Shown: piece by piece, positions 50,818 through 62,171 of the stretch
How the letters are laid out: each line of letters starts with the position of its first letter
Numbering within the stretch: the stretch's first letter is position 1
Assembly: GCA_950106755.1 (NCBI GenBank)
Contig: OX467082.1
Location: 38,068,001-38,132,000, forward strand
Direction of reading: 5' to 3'
Length of the DNA stretch: 64,000 nucleotides
Source of the DNA: Climacium dendroides
Taxonomy: Eukaryota > Streptophyta > Bryopsida > Hypnales > Climaciaceae
Made by a program: the position numbers and the translations under genes
Notes under the pieces: generated by a model
Seen by the model: the letters and a program-made list of their open reading frames with translations, nothing else
Database searches by the model: none
What the model was told of the DNA's origin: nothing

Positions 50818-50982
50818 ATGGACAGTGGAAGTGGTTATGGAAGTGGGGGTGAGTTAGACAGCACCAACAATGGAGCGGGTGTGAAGTATGGAAAGCCCTC
50901 AAAGCAGCGTCAGCAACAACAGACGCAGCAGCAGCAGGGTGGACAGCAAACGCAGCAAGGGGCCGTTACTACCGGTACTTAA
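50818..50982 (+). CDS. Small Q-rich ORF (54 aa), unknown
   Basis: The frame begins MDSGSGYGSGGELDSTNNGA and runs into a Q-rich stretch before a stop at 50980-50982. An intron-like interval (donor at 50581, AGGTGAGAAG; acceptor TTTTACAG at about 50763) separates it from a leader that begins downstream of the TATA box at 50108. A second frame over the same DNA (50888-51169) reads through five 7-residue repeats of ERRKPLL type. The N-terminal style (S/G then Q-rich) is seen in plant regulatory proteins, but no domain follows; it may be the truncated head of a larger gene. Confidence 0.35.
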   Translation: MDSGSGYGSGGELDSTNNGAGVKYGKPSKQRQQQQTQQQQGGQQTQQGAVTTGT

Positions 50983-50998
50983 CCAACGGCGGGGTGAC

Positions 50999-51103
50999 GA
51001 GCGCAGGAAGCCATTGCTTGAGCGTAGGAAGCCATTGATTGAGCGCAGGAATCCATTGCTTGAGCGCAGGAAGCCATTGCTTGAGCGTAGGAAGCCATTG
51101 ATT
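50999..51103 (+). repeat. 21 bp tandem repeat, five units
   Basis: Units of GAGCGCAGGAAGCCATTGCT plus T, nearly identical, at 21-base spacing. A length that is a multiple of three keeps one frame open (ERRKPLL), but that frame is not in phase with the Q-rich ORF. Confidence 0.85.
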
Positions 51104-52110
51104 GCTCTGTTTTGTTCAATCTTATTCTTTGGGACAGAAAATTCATTACTTTTGGAAAGGCTCCAGTAGATTATGAGGGCTTTGAGAGTGATTGGTTATA
51201 GGAATTTGCAAAGGTTGTAACCAATCTGATATTTTAATTTGCAATTGTTTTGCAAGTGATTTTTAAAGTTGGATGAATGCACCATCAACTTCCAACCTTT
51301 GTATCTCATATTTGATAATTACATCATATCTCATATTATCTCAGGTATCTCATATTTTTAAAATTGAGTTTGTAGGGTCAGTGGCACATAGGTTAGAATG
51401 GGAGCATGTACTTGATGGATTATTGAAACAATTACACTTACTTATTGAAGCTTGTTAAAGCAAAAGCACATTTTATATGAAAGTTTGAATTGGACATAAA
51501 GGATCTTTTTGTACAATAGTATCATGTAACAAAAATATCTAATTGATATTTGATTGTTATTAAAAAGACCAAATTAAGTTTTAGAAATTATATTTTGATT
51601 TTGTGACCATGGATTTGGACCAAGAAGCTAATTTTTTTTTTTTATATTAGTTGGCATACTTTTCTGTTTGTCAAACATTTGAATTTCAAGTCAAATGCAC
51701 GAGTTTCTAAATTGAGATATGAATGCATGGATTAATTATGCATTTTCAATTGAAAGTGGCTTGCATAGATATATCCATTCCCATTCATTACCTTTGCTCA
51801 TTAATTAAGCAAGATATTATTTCATCCTTTGAATTGACAAAATTATCAAGAATGAAGGATGAACATAAATTAGTGTATGCATCTAACTTTGTGTTAAACA
51901 ACTTGTATTTTATCTTGAACAATATTTAATGATAAATTGACAACATCTTAAAAAGATAAGTATGACACACATTTTAGTGGTAAAAATGTATAAAAAAACC
52001 CTCCTAGTTTAGTGTTAGGTCAATGTTACAATTAGCCCTCAAACCTTTAGATAAACCCATTTCTTGGTCTCATGCACTAGATTAAGATCAATACGAATAT
52101 TTTGGGATAA
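51104..52110. other. AT-rich gene-free stretch
   Basis: No supportable gene. The frames at 51273-51458 and 51723-51929 have no coding signature. Confidence 0.5.
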
Positions 52111-52234
52111 AGGTATGTTTACACTTGGTGTTAGGGTTGATGTTTGTAATGCAAGTCCAGTCTAGATGTTGGTCTAAATTCATTCCTAAAACCCTCATTG
52201 ATAACACTCTTTAACACCAAGCGCAAACATACCT
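52111..52234. mobile_element. MITE family M1, copy 2
   Basis: Ends AGGTATGTTTACACTTGGTG and, mirrored, AGGTATGTTTGCGCTTGGTG. The same element as 42666-42791, about 9.4 kb away, with the same interior order. Confidence 0.72.
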
Positions 52235-52559
52235 GAAGTAGATTTAAATCTTTGAATCCAAATTTATACAAAAGGTCCAAAATCACTTTGGCGATACCCA
52301 ATCACTTCCAGTCGTCTCTCGATCACTGCCTTCAACAAATTGAAACCCTAACTTGCACGTAGAGCGCAGAGAATGGAAGGCTCAAGGCGACAGTGACAAT
52401 CGTGAATTTCGTTTGTAGAGCACGAGACGCGCAGAATCGCCTCGCTCGTCACCGCATTCCGCAGTCGAGGACATTTCGTGGCCACTCTTGGTAAGGAGTT
52501 TGATGGAATTGGAGTGCTGTTTGAAGGTTATCTGCGGAATTGTGATTGAAATCATTCGG

Positions 52560-53220
52560 TGCTTGAATTTTGGAATGATTTTGAGGTAACCGAGAGCAAT
52601 GTCGCTTTCTTGAATCGCAAGCCACTTTTGCTGTCAATAGAAGAAATTGCAATTTCGGCGTAATAGAGCCAATGATTAGCCTTCACAGATTTTAGAGGAT
52701 TTCTCAGCTCCATGTCTCGTTTGGAATCGAGAGCCATTTCTGCTGACAATCGAGGAAATTGCAATGTCGTTGGTAATATGGAACCCATGCTCAGATTTCG
52801 GAGGTTTTCATGATTAGTTACAGTGAGTACCGTTTGAATTTCGTACTTGAATTTCGTTTTGGAAGTTTGTGTTGGATTCGGCGAATTTTGAACTGATTTT
52901 GAAATGCTGAAGCTCTTAGTCTCTTCCTATAATCGAGTCATTTCATCGTTCAATTGAGGAAATTACAATTCGGCAGTGTAATTGAATTCATGATTAACCA
53001 TCAAAGCATTACGAGGATTTCACGGTTTTCCAAATTAGATAATGTTCGAATTTCCCTTCAAAATTTGGTTTGATATCGGCTTTTGAATTTTATAATGATC
53101 CTGAGACGATGGAGCTCAATGTATCGTTTCTAATTCGAGATTCATTTCTGCGGTAAATCAGAAAATTGCAATTCGGCGGCAGCGGTGATTAACTATTTCA
53201 GATTATGGAAGATCTTGGTG
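52560..53220. repeat. Degenerate repeat of about 200 bp, four copies
   Basis: Four units align at about 52599, 52708, 52913 and 53112. Each has a CATGTCTCGTTTGGAATCGAG-like block, then GAGGAAATTGCAAT, then a GATTA/AGATTT block. The second lacks the first half of the unit. It lies directly before the OGDH pseudogene. Confidence 0.6.
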
Positions 53221-53286
53221 AAGTACCAAGTGATTATGTATTGCTCATCCGGTTGATTTGAGTCCATTGGCGTTTTTGATGTGGCA

Positions 53287-56200
53287 GATCCGCTGGGAAG
53301 GACATTGGGACGACTGGTGGAAGGGAACGATGGAGCGGCATCCGCTGAGCCCGAGAATGCGAAAGACCTTTCTGAGCTTCTGAAGGATTATCCTTCCTTG
53401 AACCTCGACGCTGTGGGATTGAAGGGCGTGGATCCTAATAAAAGGTCCGTGCCCGTCTGTCTGTGCATTTGACTTTCGTTGCATCTTGTATAAACAATCA
53501 CAACGATTTGTAGACGGTTTCACAGATGCCTTATTGTTCAGGTATTATCTGGGCGATCATCTGCGCATATCGCGGGCTACGCAGTTGTTTTGGACCGTCA
53601 ATGAAGTGGTGTCATTGCTACGAGGAAGCTACTGTGGCACGACCACCGTAGAGCATGAGCATGTCGTTTCCAAGCCTGCTAAGGATTGGATCCGCTTTAT
53701 GGTGGAGCGTCCGCAGGCACGGTCTCTCTTTCATCCCTCTTTTCAGCGGCGGATCTTGTATCACTTGCTCTACGCTGGTATCTCTCAACCCTCTCGTGTT
53801 TCTTCATGTGTGACTTTTCGTTTCTTGATTGTGAGCAGAACTGGTTTTTGTCAAATTCTTAAGCCCCTGATTGTTTTATGGGGATGAACAGATCATTTCG
53901 AACGTTTTCTTGCAACGAAATTTCAGGCCTCCAAACGTTTTGGCATTGAAGGATGCGAAAGTCTAATACCTGGTCTCTTTGCGCTCATTGAGGTTTGCAC
54001 TTGATATTAGTTCAGAGTATATGCTGCTTTGTCAGTCTCCAGTTCGGTCGAACAAGAGTAAACATTTCAGGAATGGAAAAGCGCTTACCGGATGTTCATG
54101 TGCGGTGGTTTGCATGGTCTTATTATCTACACTAGGACCCGATTATTCGTGACTTTGTGGCGTGGGCTATGCTGAATTGCTATTCTGAAATGATCGGACT
54201 GAAATGACGCAGCGTGCAGCAGAAAGCGGGATTAAAGCCATTGAGCTGGGAATGTCACACAGGTTCTCATTCTCGGCTCTTGCTCCCCTATTTGTTTCAT
54301 TGAATTCTGGACGTCATTCGCATTGAAAGTCAACCTTATGATCTTTTGGTTGCATTGAGAGTATAAGCTTTGTGTCTAAATGTGGCTTATTTTGTCAGGG
54401 GGCGGCTGAATGTGCTGCACACGATCCTCTCCAAGCCACTTGGAAGCATCATAACAGAGTTCAAAAATGTGGGAGACATCGACTTTTTACAGGTTGGAGA
54501 TGCCAAGTACCATCTGGGCACTCGCGGTACTTTGACCTTCGATGACAAAAAGGTAATGTCCTGTTCAATTGAGCACCTATCTTACATCTTGTAGTAACAG
54601 GCCCGTTCCTCTGTCTATTCTTCTCATCATTTGCGAAGGTGATAACTAGTAATACCGGAAAGTGTTTGGGATTCGCAGCTTCACTTCTCGCTTCTGCCAA
54701 ATCCAAGCCATTTGGAAGCAGTTGATCCTGTTGTTTTGGGAAAGACTCGTGCTAAGCAATTTTTTACTGGAGACACTGCAAGACTGCAAAACATGGTAGG
54801 TTAATTTCAGCATATTAATGGCAGTACCTTTATGTCGTACATGATATCTTGTCAGGCCTTGCTATCTGAGTAAATTTTGTTGCAGCAAGTTAGCTGATCA
54901 GGAAATTAGATGCGGAGTGTGTTGAACTCTCAAGTCAGTTGCATGTAGGAATTTGGAGGCTGATGTTTGATCAGAAGACTGTGATTCTCGTGGGGTGTAC
55001 TGATTAAAATGGATGTTGTACGCTGAAAGAGACTATGTAATAGAACATGGTTTTAAGTTCACTATCTTGATGGTATTTGTTATGAAAATACCTTAGATAT
55101 TCTATTTCTTTTCGTCCCTCTTTATTTTGTGGTTAATGACTGGTGTATATAACACATGCCATATTGGGTGCAGGGTCTTGTACTTCATGGTGACGCTGCA
55201 TTCAGTGGCTTGGGTCTTGCCGCAGAAGTTATGCAGGTGTGTGCTCAAATGTCTCCGCCTCTTGTTCTTGATTGTCTTTACAAATTTACGATTAATCGTA
55301 AGATTCTTGTATATTTTTTGTGCTGATCGCGGCATTATACGTTGGGTTGGTTGGATGAATGGTTTTGTTTCTACCTCAAGCTTTCAGACCTACCCCAATA
55401 TACGACAGGAGGAACTATCCATGTCATCATTAACAATCAAATAGGCTTTACGACGGACCCGAAACTCGCTCGCTCCTCTCCTCACCAAGTGATGTTGCGA
55501 AGGTACATTTTACTGTTTCGACCATGTCGGTCGTCGGAGTTGCTCTCCCAGGGGTGCACAGCGCCCCTGTTTGCGGATTGCATTGAGCCGCAATCTTGTG
55601 ATAAAGTTTCATGGTTGCAACCACTTTGAGAGACAATTAAATCTATTTTCGAGCATTTAAATTTGAATCCTTACCGAGACGCGCGACATCTGTGCAGGGT
55701 GTAGGAGCTCCTATTTTTCACTGCAATGGAGATGATCCGGAGGGTGTGGCTCATTTCTGTCGGTTGGCTGTAGATTGGCGCCAGGTGACCACAACCAATC
55801 CAAAGATTCCCAGCTCTGGAACTTTGCATGCTCTCTTTTAGTGGGTTTTGGCGTCCGATTCGTTTGGGCAATTGCAGTCTTTTAGTGTGGGTATGAGGTC
55901 CCGCTCTCGTCAGTATGTGACATTCAAGGTCATCTTGCTGAAGGCCAACTCTCTTGTGCATCTTGTTTTTGAAATCTTCGATGGAAGCATTAAGATATAG
56001 ATTTGCCAATTCATGCATCGGATCATTGGGAGTTGGTTTAGAGGCTTTGGTCAGTGGTGGTATCTGATAAATTGGTGCATGCTTTTAACATTGTTATTGA
56101 TGATCTTCAGAAATTTCAGACGGATGTTGTGGATCTTGTTTGCTACCGCCGCCATGGTCATAACGAGCAAGTTCGTCTTCCAATATCAGTCTTGTTTCAT

Positions 56201-56662
56201 ATTTCAATTTTTGGTGCATCGAAGCCGACACTCAAACAGATATATTGGCTTGTTGTTGGGCTATCAGATCACTGGTAAGTTCTTTGCAGCCTTCGGTTTT
56301 CCTGATAATAGAATCGATGTATGTGCCAGGATGACCCAAGAGCGACACAGCCTTTGACCTATCAGAAAATTCAGAACCATCCCACAACGCTGCAGATATA
56401 CTCACAGAAGCTTCTTCTTGAAGGCATCATCACTCAGGACGTGCGTCCTTCTACCTTACCGTGGTTGTGACCCGAAAGTGACTCTTTGTTATGTGTTATT
56501 CGAACTGGCGTGAATCTTTGACGAGGAGTTCTACTGAAACTTGCGTATTGTTTACAGGTCTTGGACAAGTGGACCAATGAGGTGGATGTTAAATTTGAGG
56601 CTGAGTATGCTGTTGGCGATTCCTATGCTCCCACTTTGTGTGAATGGCTGGCAAGCAACTGA
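53287..56662 (+). pseudogene. 2-oxoglutarate dehydrogenase E1 pseudogene, truncated
   Basis: Twelve exon-like blocks with GT-AG borders: 53287-53444, 53542 to about 53778, 53892-53992, 54213-54262, 54399-54552, 54679-54795, 55174-55236, 55381-55502, 55698-55784, 56111-56170, 56330-56440 and 56558-56662. They cover roughly the N-terminal half of E1 (TPP-dependent decarboxylase of the TCA-cycle complex): [37 protein letters not shown] and DLVCYRRHGHNE. Defects: no transit peptide or first exon; one base missing in the eighth exon before the expected DVAK; GQG changed to GLG after HGDAAF; TGA in place of a Trp codon (WLASN*); and the whole C-terminal half absent. Several stretches look closer to animal-type OGDH ([11 protein letters not shown]) than to the plant form I recall. 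Alternative splicing could hide the frameshift, but not the loss of the C-half. Confidence 0.85.
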
Positions 56663-57149
56663 CAAGGGAAGATTTTGTGATACGACATGGGTACATGTTC
56701 TCTTTTCTATCTGTGAGGGTTCAGATTTCAAAGGAGCTTCTTGATTTTTTGTGCTTGCAATTTGTCATGACCATTTCAAATTTCTAGATATATTAGAGTT
56801 ATTCATAAAGTCTCTTTAGTTTTGGGGCGATTTTTTCACGAATTTTCTTTGAAGGAGTGAAAACACAGAATCAGCTGGAGTTTTGAAATTCCCACCAACA
56901 GTTGGGGAGTTCTGCGATACTCGGAGAATACCTGGTGATGTCATTTTTCCTCGCGTCACCTCGTTCAAATTTTGTCCGACGGAAAGCGAAGCGCCTGCCT
57001 TTGCATCGCACTCGCAACTTCGTTGAATGCTAAGGCCAAATGCACATCGACGTCGTGCACTCATGATTATTGCAGTGGGATTCGAAACTTGATTTCGATC
57101 ATTGTTAGGGTCAGGTCAAATTGGTTTGTTGTTATTGGTGTTCATCCAA

Positions 57150-57235
57150 TTTCGATGAGTTCTGGTGTTACAGTGACTTGTTAGGGCGGAGATTTCGGTG
57201 AGTTCTGGTGTTATGGCAATTTGTTAGGGCGGAGA
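57150..57235 (+). repeat. 43 bp tandem duplication
   Basis: Two copies of a unit containing GAGTTCTGGTGTTA and TTGTTAGGGCGGAGA, spaced 43 bases, directly in front of the transposase ATG. Confidence 0.75.
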
Positions 57236-58361
57236 TGGATGGCAACCCATGAGGTTCGTCGTCTTCATTAGAGAGTGATGAGGAGCAGGCCATGTTTGCC
57301 ATTCAATTGGCAATGCAGAGCACGATGAAGCTACTTTTCACAAACGAATTGGAAGAAGGTGAGCAGGAGTCAGTGAACCCCAACGAAGGTGTTCGTGATG
57401 TGTTAGGATCCTTGAGGTCTATTCTAGCTTTGTTTAAGATTCTAACAAACTTCTCCATCCCTGAATTTGCGAAATTGTGCTAATTGGTTTGTTCAACAAT
57501 TGCAGACCATGCACAATCTACAAGTGTTGTTCGCATCTTGTCAGGGCGTCCGTTTAAGTTAAGTCCATAACAACGATTGCTTAACTTCTTGTTGTATTTG
57601 AAGCACGATTTTAGTACAGTTTTGTCAAGTTTCCTCTAGAATTGGTCAAAGTCCTCAATTATAAGTGATGAAGTTTTTATTGCTAGTTGTGTGAATTGAC
57701 CTCTGAGGGATGAAATCAAATGGCCTGATGTTATGGAGAGGCGGGCCTTAGCTTCCATGGTGTCCAGATTTCTAAGGTGTATTGGGATTGTCGATGGTGC
57801 CTTGGTCAAGATTTGTAGGCCTTGGAAAAATGTAGATCATAGCAAGTGGTTCAATGGTTGAAAAAATGTATTGTATGAACAATGTTGTCATTATGGATCA
57901 CCATGGTTTGTTCATCTATATAGATTCTACCTACCTCGGGTCATTTCATGATGTGAGTTGCCTACACACATCAAAGCTGCACAGAACATAGCGTGACCAT
58001 TTTGCTCATGACGACATCAACCAATATTTTGAGTACGTGCTTGGGGACTCAGGGTACATTGGTACAGAAATGTTTATTATGAGACGGATTCAAGGTCATG
58101 AGATGGGCGAGGGGATTTCACAAGAAGTGGTAAACGCTTGGAACAAGATGCATGCAGGCTATCACATTTAGGTGGAGTGAGGCATTGGAGGTTTGAAGCA
58201 AAAGTTGCGAAGGTTGATGAAACGATTTGACAACCGACGGCCATCATTCTGTCATTTCTTTGAGGCTGCTACAAAGTTAACGAACTTGTTTCATTGCCGC
58301 CACATGAACTTCAACATTGTTGTTTCAGATGAGCACTTTGGTTGGGGTGGAAATTTCTGAC
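57235..58361 (+). pseudogene. PIF/Harbinger (DDE) transposase pseudogene
   Basis: Pieces in shifting frames spell a HARBI1-like protein: start MDGNP*GSSSSLESDEEQAM, then RILSGRPFKLSP and LLYLKHD in the N-terminal region, GIVDGALVKI (first Asp), a GSFHD block, VLGDSGYIG (second Asp) and VE*GIGGLKQKLRRL (Glu). This order is that of the DDE_Tnp_4 domain. At least six stops and one or more frameshifts break it. Several stops look like CGA to TGA or CAA to TAA changes, consistent with decay of methylated DNA (inference). Terminal repeats and a TWA target duplication were not found. The element is dead. Confidence 0.85.
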
Positions 58362-58363
58362 CA

Positions 58364-60306
58364 TTGCAGCATAGCTGTGTTGTCACTATTATGGGTTTAG
58401 GGTTCGCTCTTAGTTTGTGATGTCAACTTTTGCTGCGAATGACGGCAACTGCGGGGCATTGCACCTTCTCGGGCCGATTTAGCTGGGTTATGTTCTTAGC
58501 TTTGTCAACTGCAAATCATGTCTTCGAAGCTACAGACTTCAAAGTCTAGCTTTTTCAATCAAATTTCATTAAATTTTTGTTTCCTTGGCCATAAATTGGC
58601 AACCGCTGAAGTGTCAAGCGTTCAGATTTTTGTACACTGAAATCTGCCTCAAGGGACTGTATTTATAGTGATACATTCGAGTCAGCTGACCAACGTGAGA
58701 GAATGTCTACCTCCCATCCCATATTGCCATGTGTCTGATGTAAAATATGTGAAACATCAACATTATGACATGTAAGTCATGTTGAACTAGAGCTAAAAAC
58801 AAGCAAAACAAAAGTATCAAATTGTATATGAAATGACAGAAGATTTAATCGGTGCTTTGGCAAAAGCAAATCGGTAGTGTTCAACAACTGACGCATCATT
58901 AATGTACTTTCCTTGCACGGAAAAAGTAAACAACTTTGTTAAACTGAAGTCCAATGAAGTTAGAGCCTACCAATTGGCAAACAGTTGTATGTCTAAGTAT
59001 TTTGCGAGAAATGAGGAGCCTACAACGACAGATCGTATTGACTAGGGCATGCTATATTATTTACAGCATGTTTACAAGTTAGACCTCTACCAACTCAACG
59101 TGAGAAAAAATACTCGCTACAAGGCTTCGATTGTCCAAGAAGAACAATGCCATGACCAATGTAATGGTAGCAAACATCTTGATTGGCACATAGAGAGAAG
59201 GCCCAGCAGTGTCTTTGAATGGATCCCCAACTATGCAATAATCTAAAAGTGCATACGATCAGCTCTTCTGTTGCGAATAAAGCATACAAAATCAAGGCGA
59301 AGCCCTTCCGCTAGAGAATGAAGGGTTCTCCAGTCTTTCACTCCAAGTAGTTCATGTGGAGGGCTGCTTTAACGTTGCATGCTTAGACCTCAAGCTCTTT
59401 CAGCCATCAACGCCTCCTAAGGATGCATACAAACAATATATTTCATTGAATCGATCGTGACATTAATTATAGGCACACCATAGTATCATAGTGACGTCAT
59501 TGCTCGAGCAAACTGGTTTCAGTCCAATCCCTCTGAGCACTATAGACCCTTAGTTCGCACGTCACAAATCCCATACAAGTGATGGCGCAGGCGCTTCATG
59601 GTGTTCTCTTCTTTGCTACAAGCATACATTGAATTTTTGTATGGCGATACTAAAACAATACAGTGCATCTTTCCACCTCACCAAGTAATCTTGAGATAAA
59701 TTATCCTTGAGAAGAAAAACACCTTCAAAGGATGACTCATGCTTGCTCATAGAGGGTGTCACCAATTGCAAGACTCTACAGAACAAGCACATTGTCACCT
59801 TCAAAATGCAATCTTTTCAAGCCATTGCAAATTTAGCTCAAGATGGACAACATTCAACTGTTTGAACAATTCTTCATCCCTTCTGATGCAATTTAGTTTT
59901 CTTTTTCAAATGATTTCTGTAATGCGATCGTAGTCGTTTAAATCAACATATATTATGTAAGTGGGCACGACAAATTGCCCACCCCGACACTGAAAATTAT
60001 GGCTATTGCAAATGATGGCCAACTCTCTAATTGCACTACATATCGGAATTCAAATACCATATACGTATGTATTGTAATCATCATCATTGTGAAATGAATT
60101 TTAAAAGTCATTCATGGTATACATTAGATTGCTAGCAAATATACTTTCTTTTGCTCCAGATTTATAAACTCTAACTGTGAAAAGTTTGGAACGCCAACAT
60201 CTTCTGCTTGTTTTGATATGTCCTAAAAAATCTTGGATGCCATACTCGAAAATCAATTCCGATACAATTCCCCCATCCAAGTTGATATGTGTTCCTGGTC
60301 TTCCTC
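58364..60306. other. Intergenic, no gene seen
   Basis: Mixed composition with short frames on both strands that lack domains or splice context. It may hold the 3' parts of the minus-strand gene whose ORF lies at 60307-60810. Confidence 0.4.
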
Positions 60307-60810
60307 CTATTTCTTCATTTTTGCCTCAAAATGCTGGGTAGACAAAGAAGACATGTACCTTTCTATCGACAATTTTCCATCCATTCCTAGTCTCCATCCC
60401 AAAGCGTATATGATATTGGTTCCTTCTTTGTGACTCGAGTTTAGGGCAATTTTGTAACTTCTTTTGGATGCATCAAGAAGAGTTGTTGCTAGTTTCTCAA
60501 TATCTTTTCGTTCCTTGACCGTCATCGTATCAAAGGTCTGAAATTTGGTCATTAGTGCAATTTTCTTGTCACTTTTGTCTTGTACTGTCTCTTGGTCATA
60601 AGAAAGTCGAATGTAATTATCTGGAATAGTTTCCATGAATTGTCCATCAAAATTCTTGAGACATCGTTTTTTCTTGAAAATATAAGTCGGTTGTGCAGTC
60701 CCAATGTTTGAAAGAGCTTCTTTTACATCCTCTCCTTCATTGAATTTCTTGAGTTTCTTTGAATGATGGTCCCGAGATCTTTTCCCTCTAGATCCTCTTT
60801 CTTTCCCCAT
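60307..60810 (-). CDS. Basic protein of unknown function (167 aa)
   Basis: The longest open frame of the window on either strand. The ATG at 60810 (MGKERGSRGKRSRDHHSKK) is preferred over an upstream GTG inside the adjacent MITE. The N-terminus is very basic, as in nuclear or nucleolar proteins (inference); the middle is mixed charged (FDTMTVKERKDIEKLATTLL). No membrane segment or known motif is visible. A Mutator-like MITE is inserted in front of the ATG; its left duplication lies 2-10 bases upstream. I do not recognise the family. It may be one exon of a longer gene or a transposon-encoded accessory protein. Confidence 0.5.
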   Translation of the reverse strand: MGKERGSRGKRSRDHHSKKLKKFNEGEDVKEALSNIGTAQPTYIFKKKRCLKNFDGQFMETIPDNYIRLSYDQETVQDKSDKKIALMTKFQTFDTMTVKERKDIEKLATTLLDASKRSYKIALNSSHKEGTNIIYALGWRLGMDGKLSIERYMSSLSTQHFEAKMKK

Positions 60811-60820
60811 TGTAAATAAC

Positions 60821-61410
60821 CACAGGGGGTGCACTACAAAGGAAGTTCATGGGTGAAGAGTGACCAAACCTTAACTACCCATTTCTATTTTTCCTAATTA
60901 CTTTCTAATAAATTATAATTTCAACCTACAATTTGAGCTCTGTTTAACAATGTTTATAGGTTTCTATTGCCAAAAATTTCAATCCTAAATAACCTGTGAT
61001 ACATTATTTAGAAAGGATTGAAAAATAAACTAAAATGGCATGTTTTACAACTAAAATATTTATAGAGATCACATGAAGATGACTATTGTATCAATATTTA
61101 GCCAAAATAAACTTTCAGTAGAAAGTTATTTTATAAAAAAAAAAATTCATTTTTCAAATTTTTTTATATATAATATAGGGGTGTGAAAGTTATTTTTAGC
61201 TTTATAGTGTATATTTTCTCTTCTAAAATTTATAACTAATTATTATTAACATAAAAGAATATCAATAATTCAGAACATAAACTTTTAAAGTAGAAAAATC
61301 TATTCATATATTTCTTTTAAAAAATAAAATAAAATTTTAGGATATAATATAGGGGGTCCAAAATTTGGTCGCTCCTCACCCATGAACTTCCTTTGTAGTG
61401 CACCCTCCCG
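60821..61410. mobile_element. Mutator-like MITE with 9 bp target duplication
   Basis: Both edges carry GTAAATAAC (60812-60820 and 61411-61419). The ends are about 45 bp inverted repeats: GGGTGCACTACAAAGGAAGT then TCATGGGTGARGAGYGACCA, with a few mismatches and one indel at the tip. The interior is AT-rich and non-coding. A 9-base duplication and long terminal repeats identify a Mutator-like non-autonomous element. Confidence 0.88.
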
Positions 61411-61419
61411 GTAAATAAC

Positions 61420-62108
61420 TCTGTGAAACATTTAAAATTTCATATAATTAATAATTAAAATAAATTGGAATTTCAAATTTTATTACTCTTTCATAATCAG
61501 GAGATTTTTCGTATTTGTGTTTCAACATTTTTATTTTCAGAACGCAGTGGAATTGAAACTACAACATGGACCAAATCAGGTCTGTGCACTGTACTCAATC
61601 CACATTGCTCAAAAAAAATGTTGAAACACAAAAGGTATTTCAAGGATTCAAATTTGCCTCGCATTTAAAACACAATGAATAAAATCCATACATGAGAAAT
61701 GGTACCTGAGAACTACTAAGAAGTAGACGCAAAGAGGATGTAGGGAAAGCCAAAGTACTGTTGTATAAAGGTTGTAGAGGCTAGATTGTAGAGAAGTCCT
61801 TGAAGCGCTCTCATTCTCTAGCTAACCAAAGGCTCCAACCCAAAGCAACTGCTGGAGCAAAGAAACAACTCAGAATATAACTGCAAATTCGACATAGCGG
61901 ACACTGTAGTGCCATTACAATTGGTCATAACACATCTATGAATTACAATAGAGGTGAGAACCTCGAAATCCAACCCAGCCGGATCAATTCAATTGCCACC
62001 TTTTCAATTTTCCTATGTATTGTGACCTACTGTTCCAAGAATTTTAACTGAATAAGAAGTTAAAACAAGAAGGAACTTAAAAATGAAGATCCTAGAAACA
62101 TACTTTAC
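61420..62108. other. Intergenic or intronic stretch
   Basis: No gene is recognised. If the exon at 62109-62171 is real, this would be its first intron and further exons, but no consistent acceptor and frame were found. Confidence 0.3.
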
Positions 62109-62171
62109 GTCTCGAAGAACTCGCTCTTCGTGGTGCTCACGCGTTGGCGACTCAAGTCTCCTCTCCGCCAT
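62109..62171 (-). CDS. Possible first coding exon, unknown gene
   Basis: Minus-strand ATG followed by 21 codons (MAERRLESPTREHHEERVLR, D) to a GTAAAG donor. Upstream lies TTTAGGGTTTTAT, a telobox-like leader motif common before plant growth and translation genes. No second exon could be matched. Confidence 0.3.

Noticed and set aside
56816..57064. Frames after the OGDH stop as a continuation of E1
   Set aside because: None matches the E1 C-terminal half in any frame; the relic simply ends near 56662.
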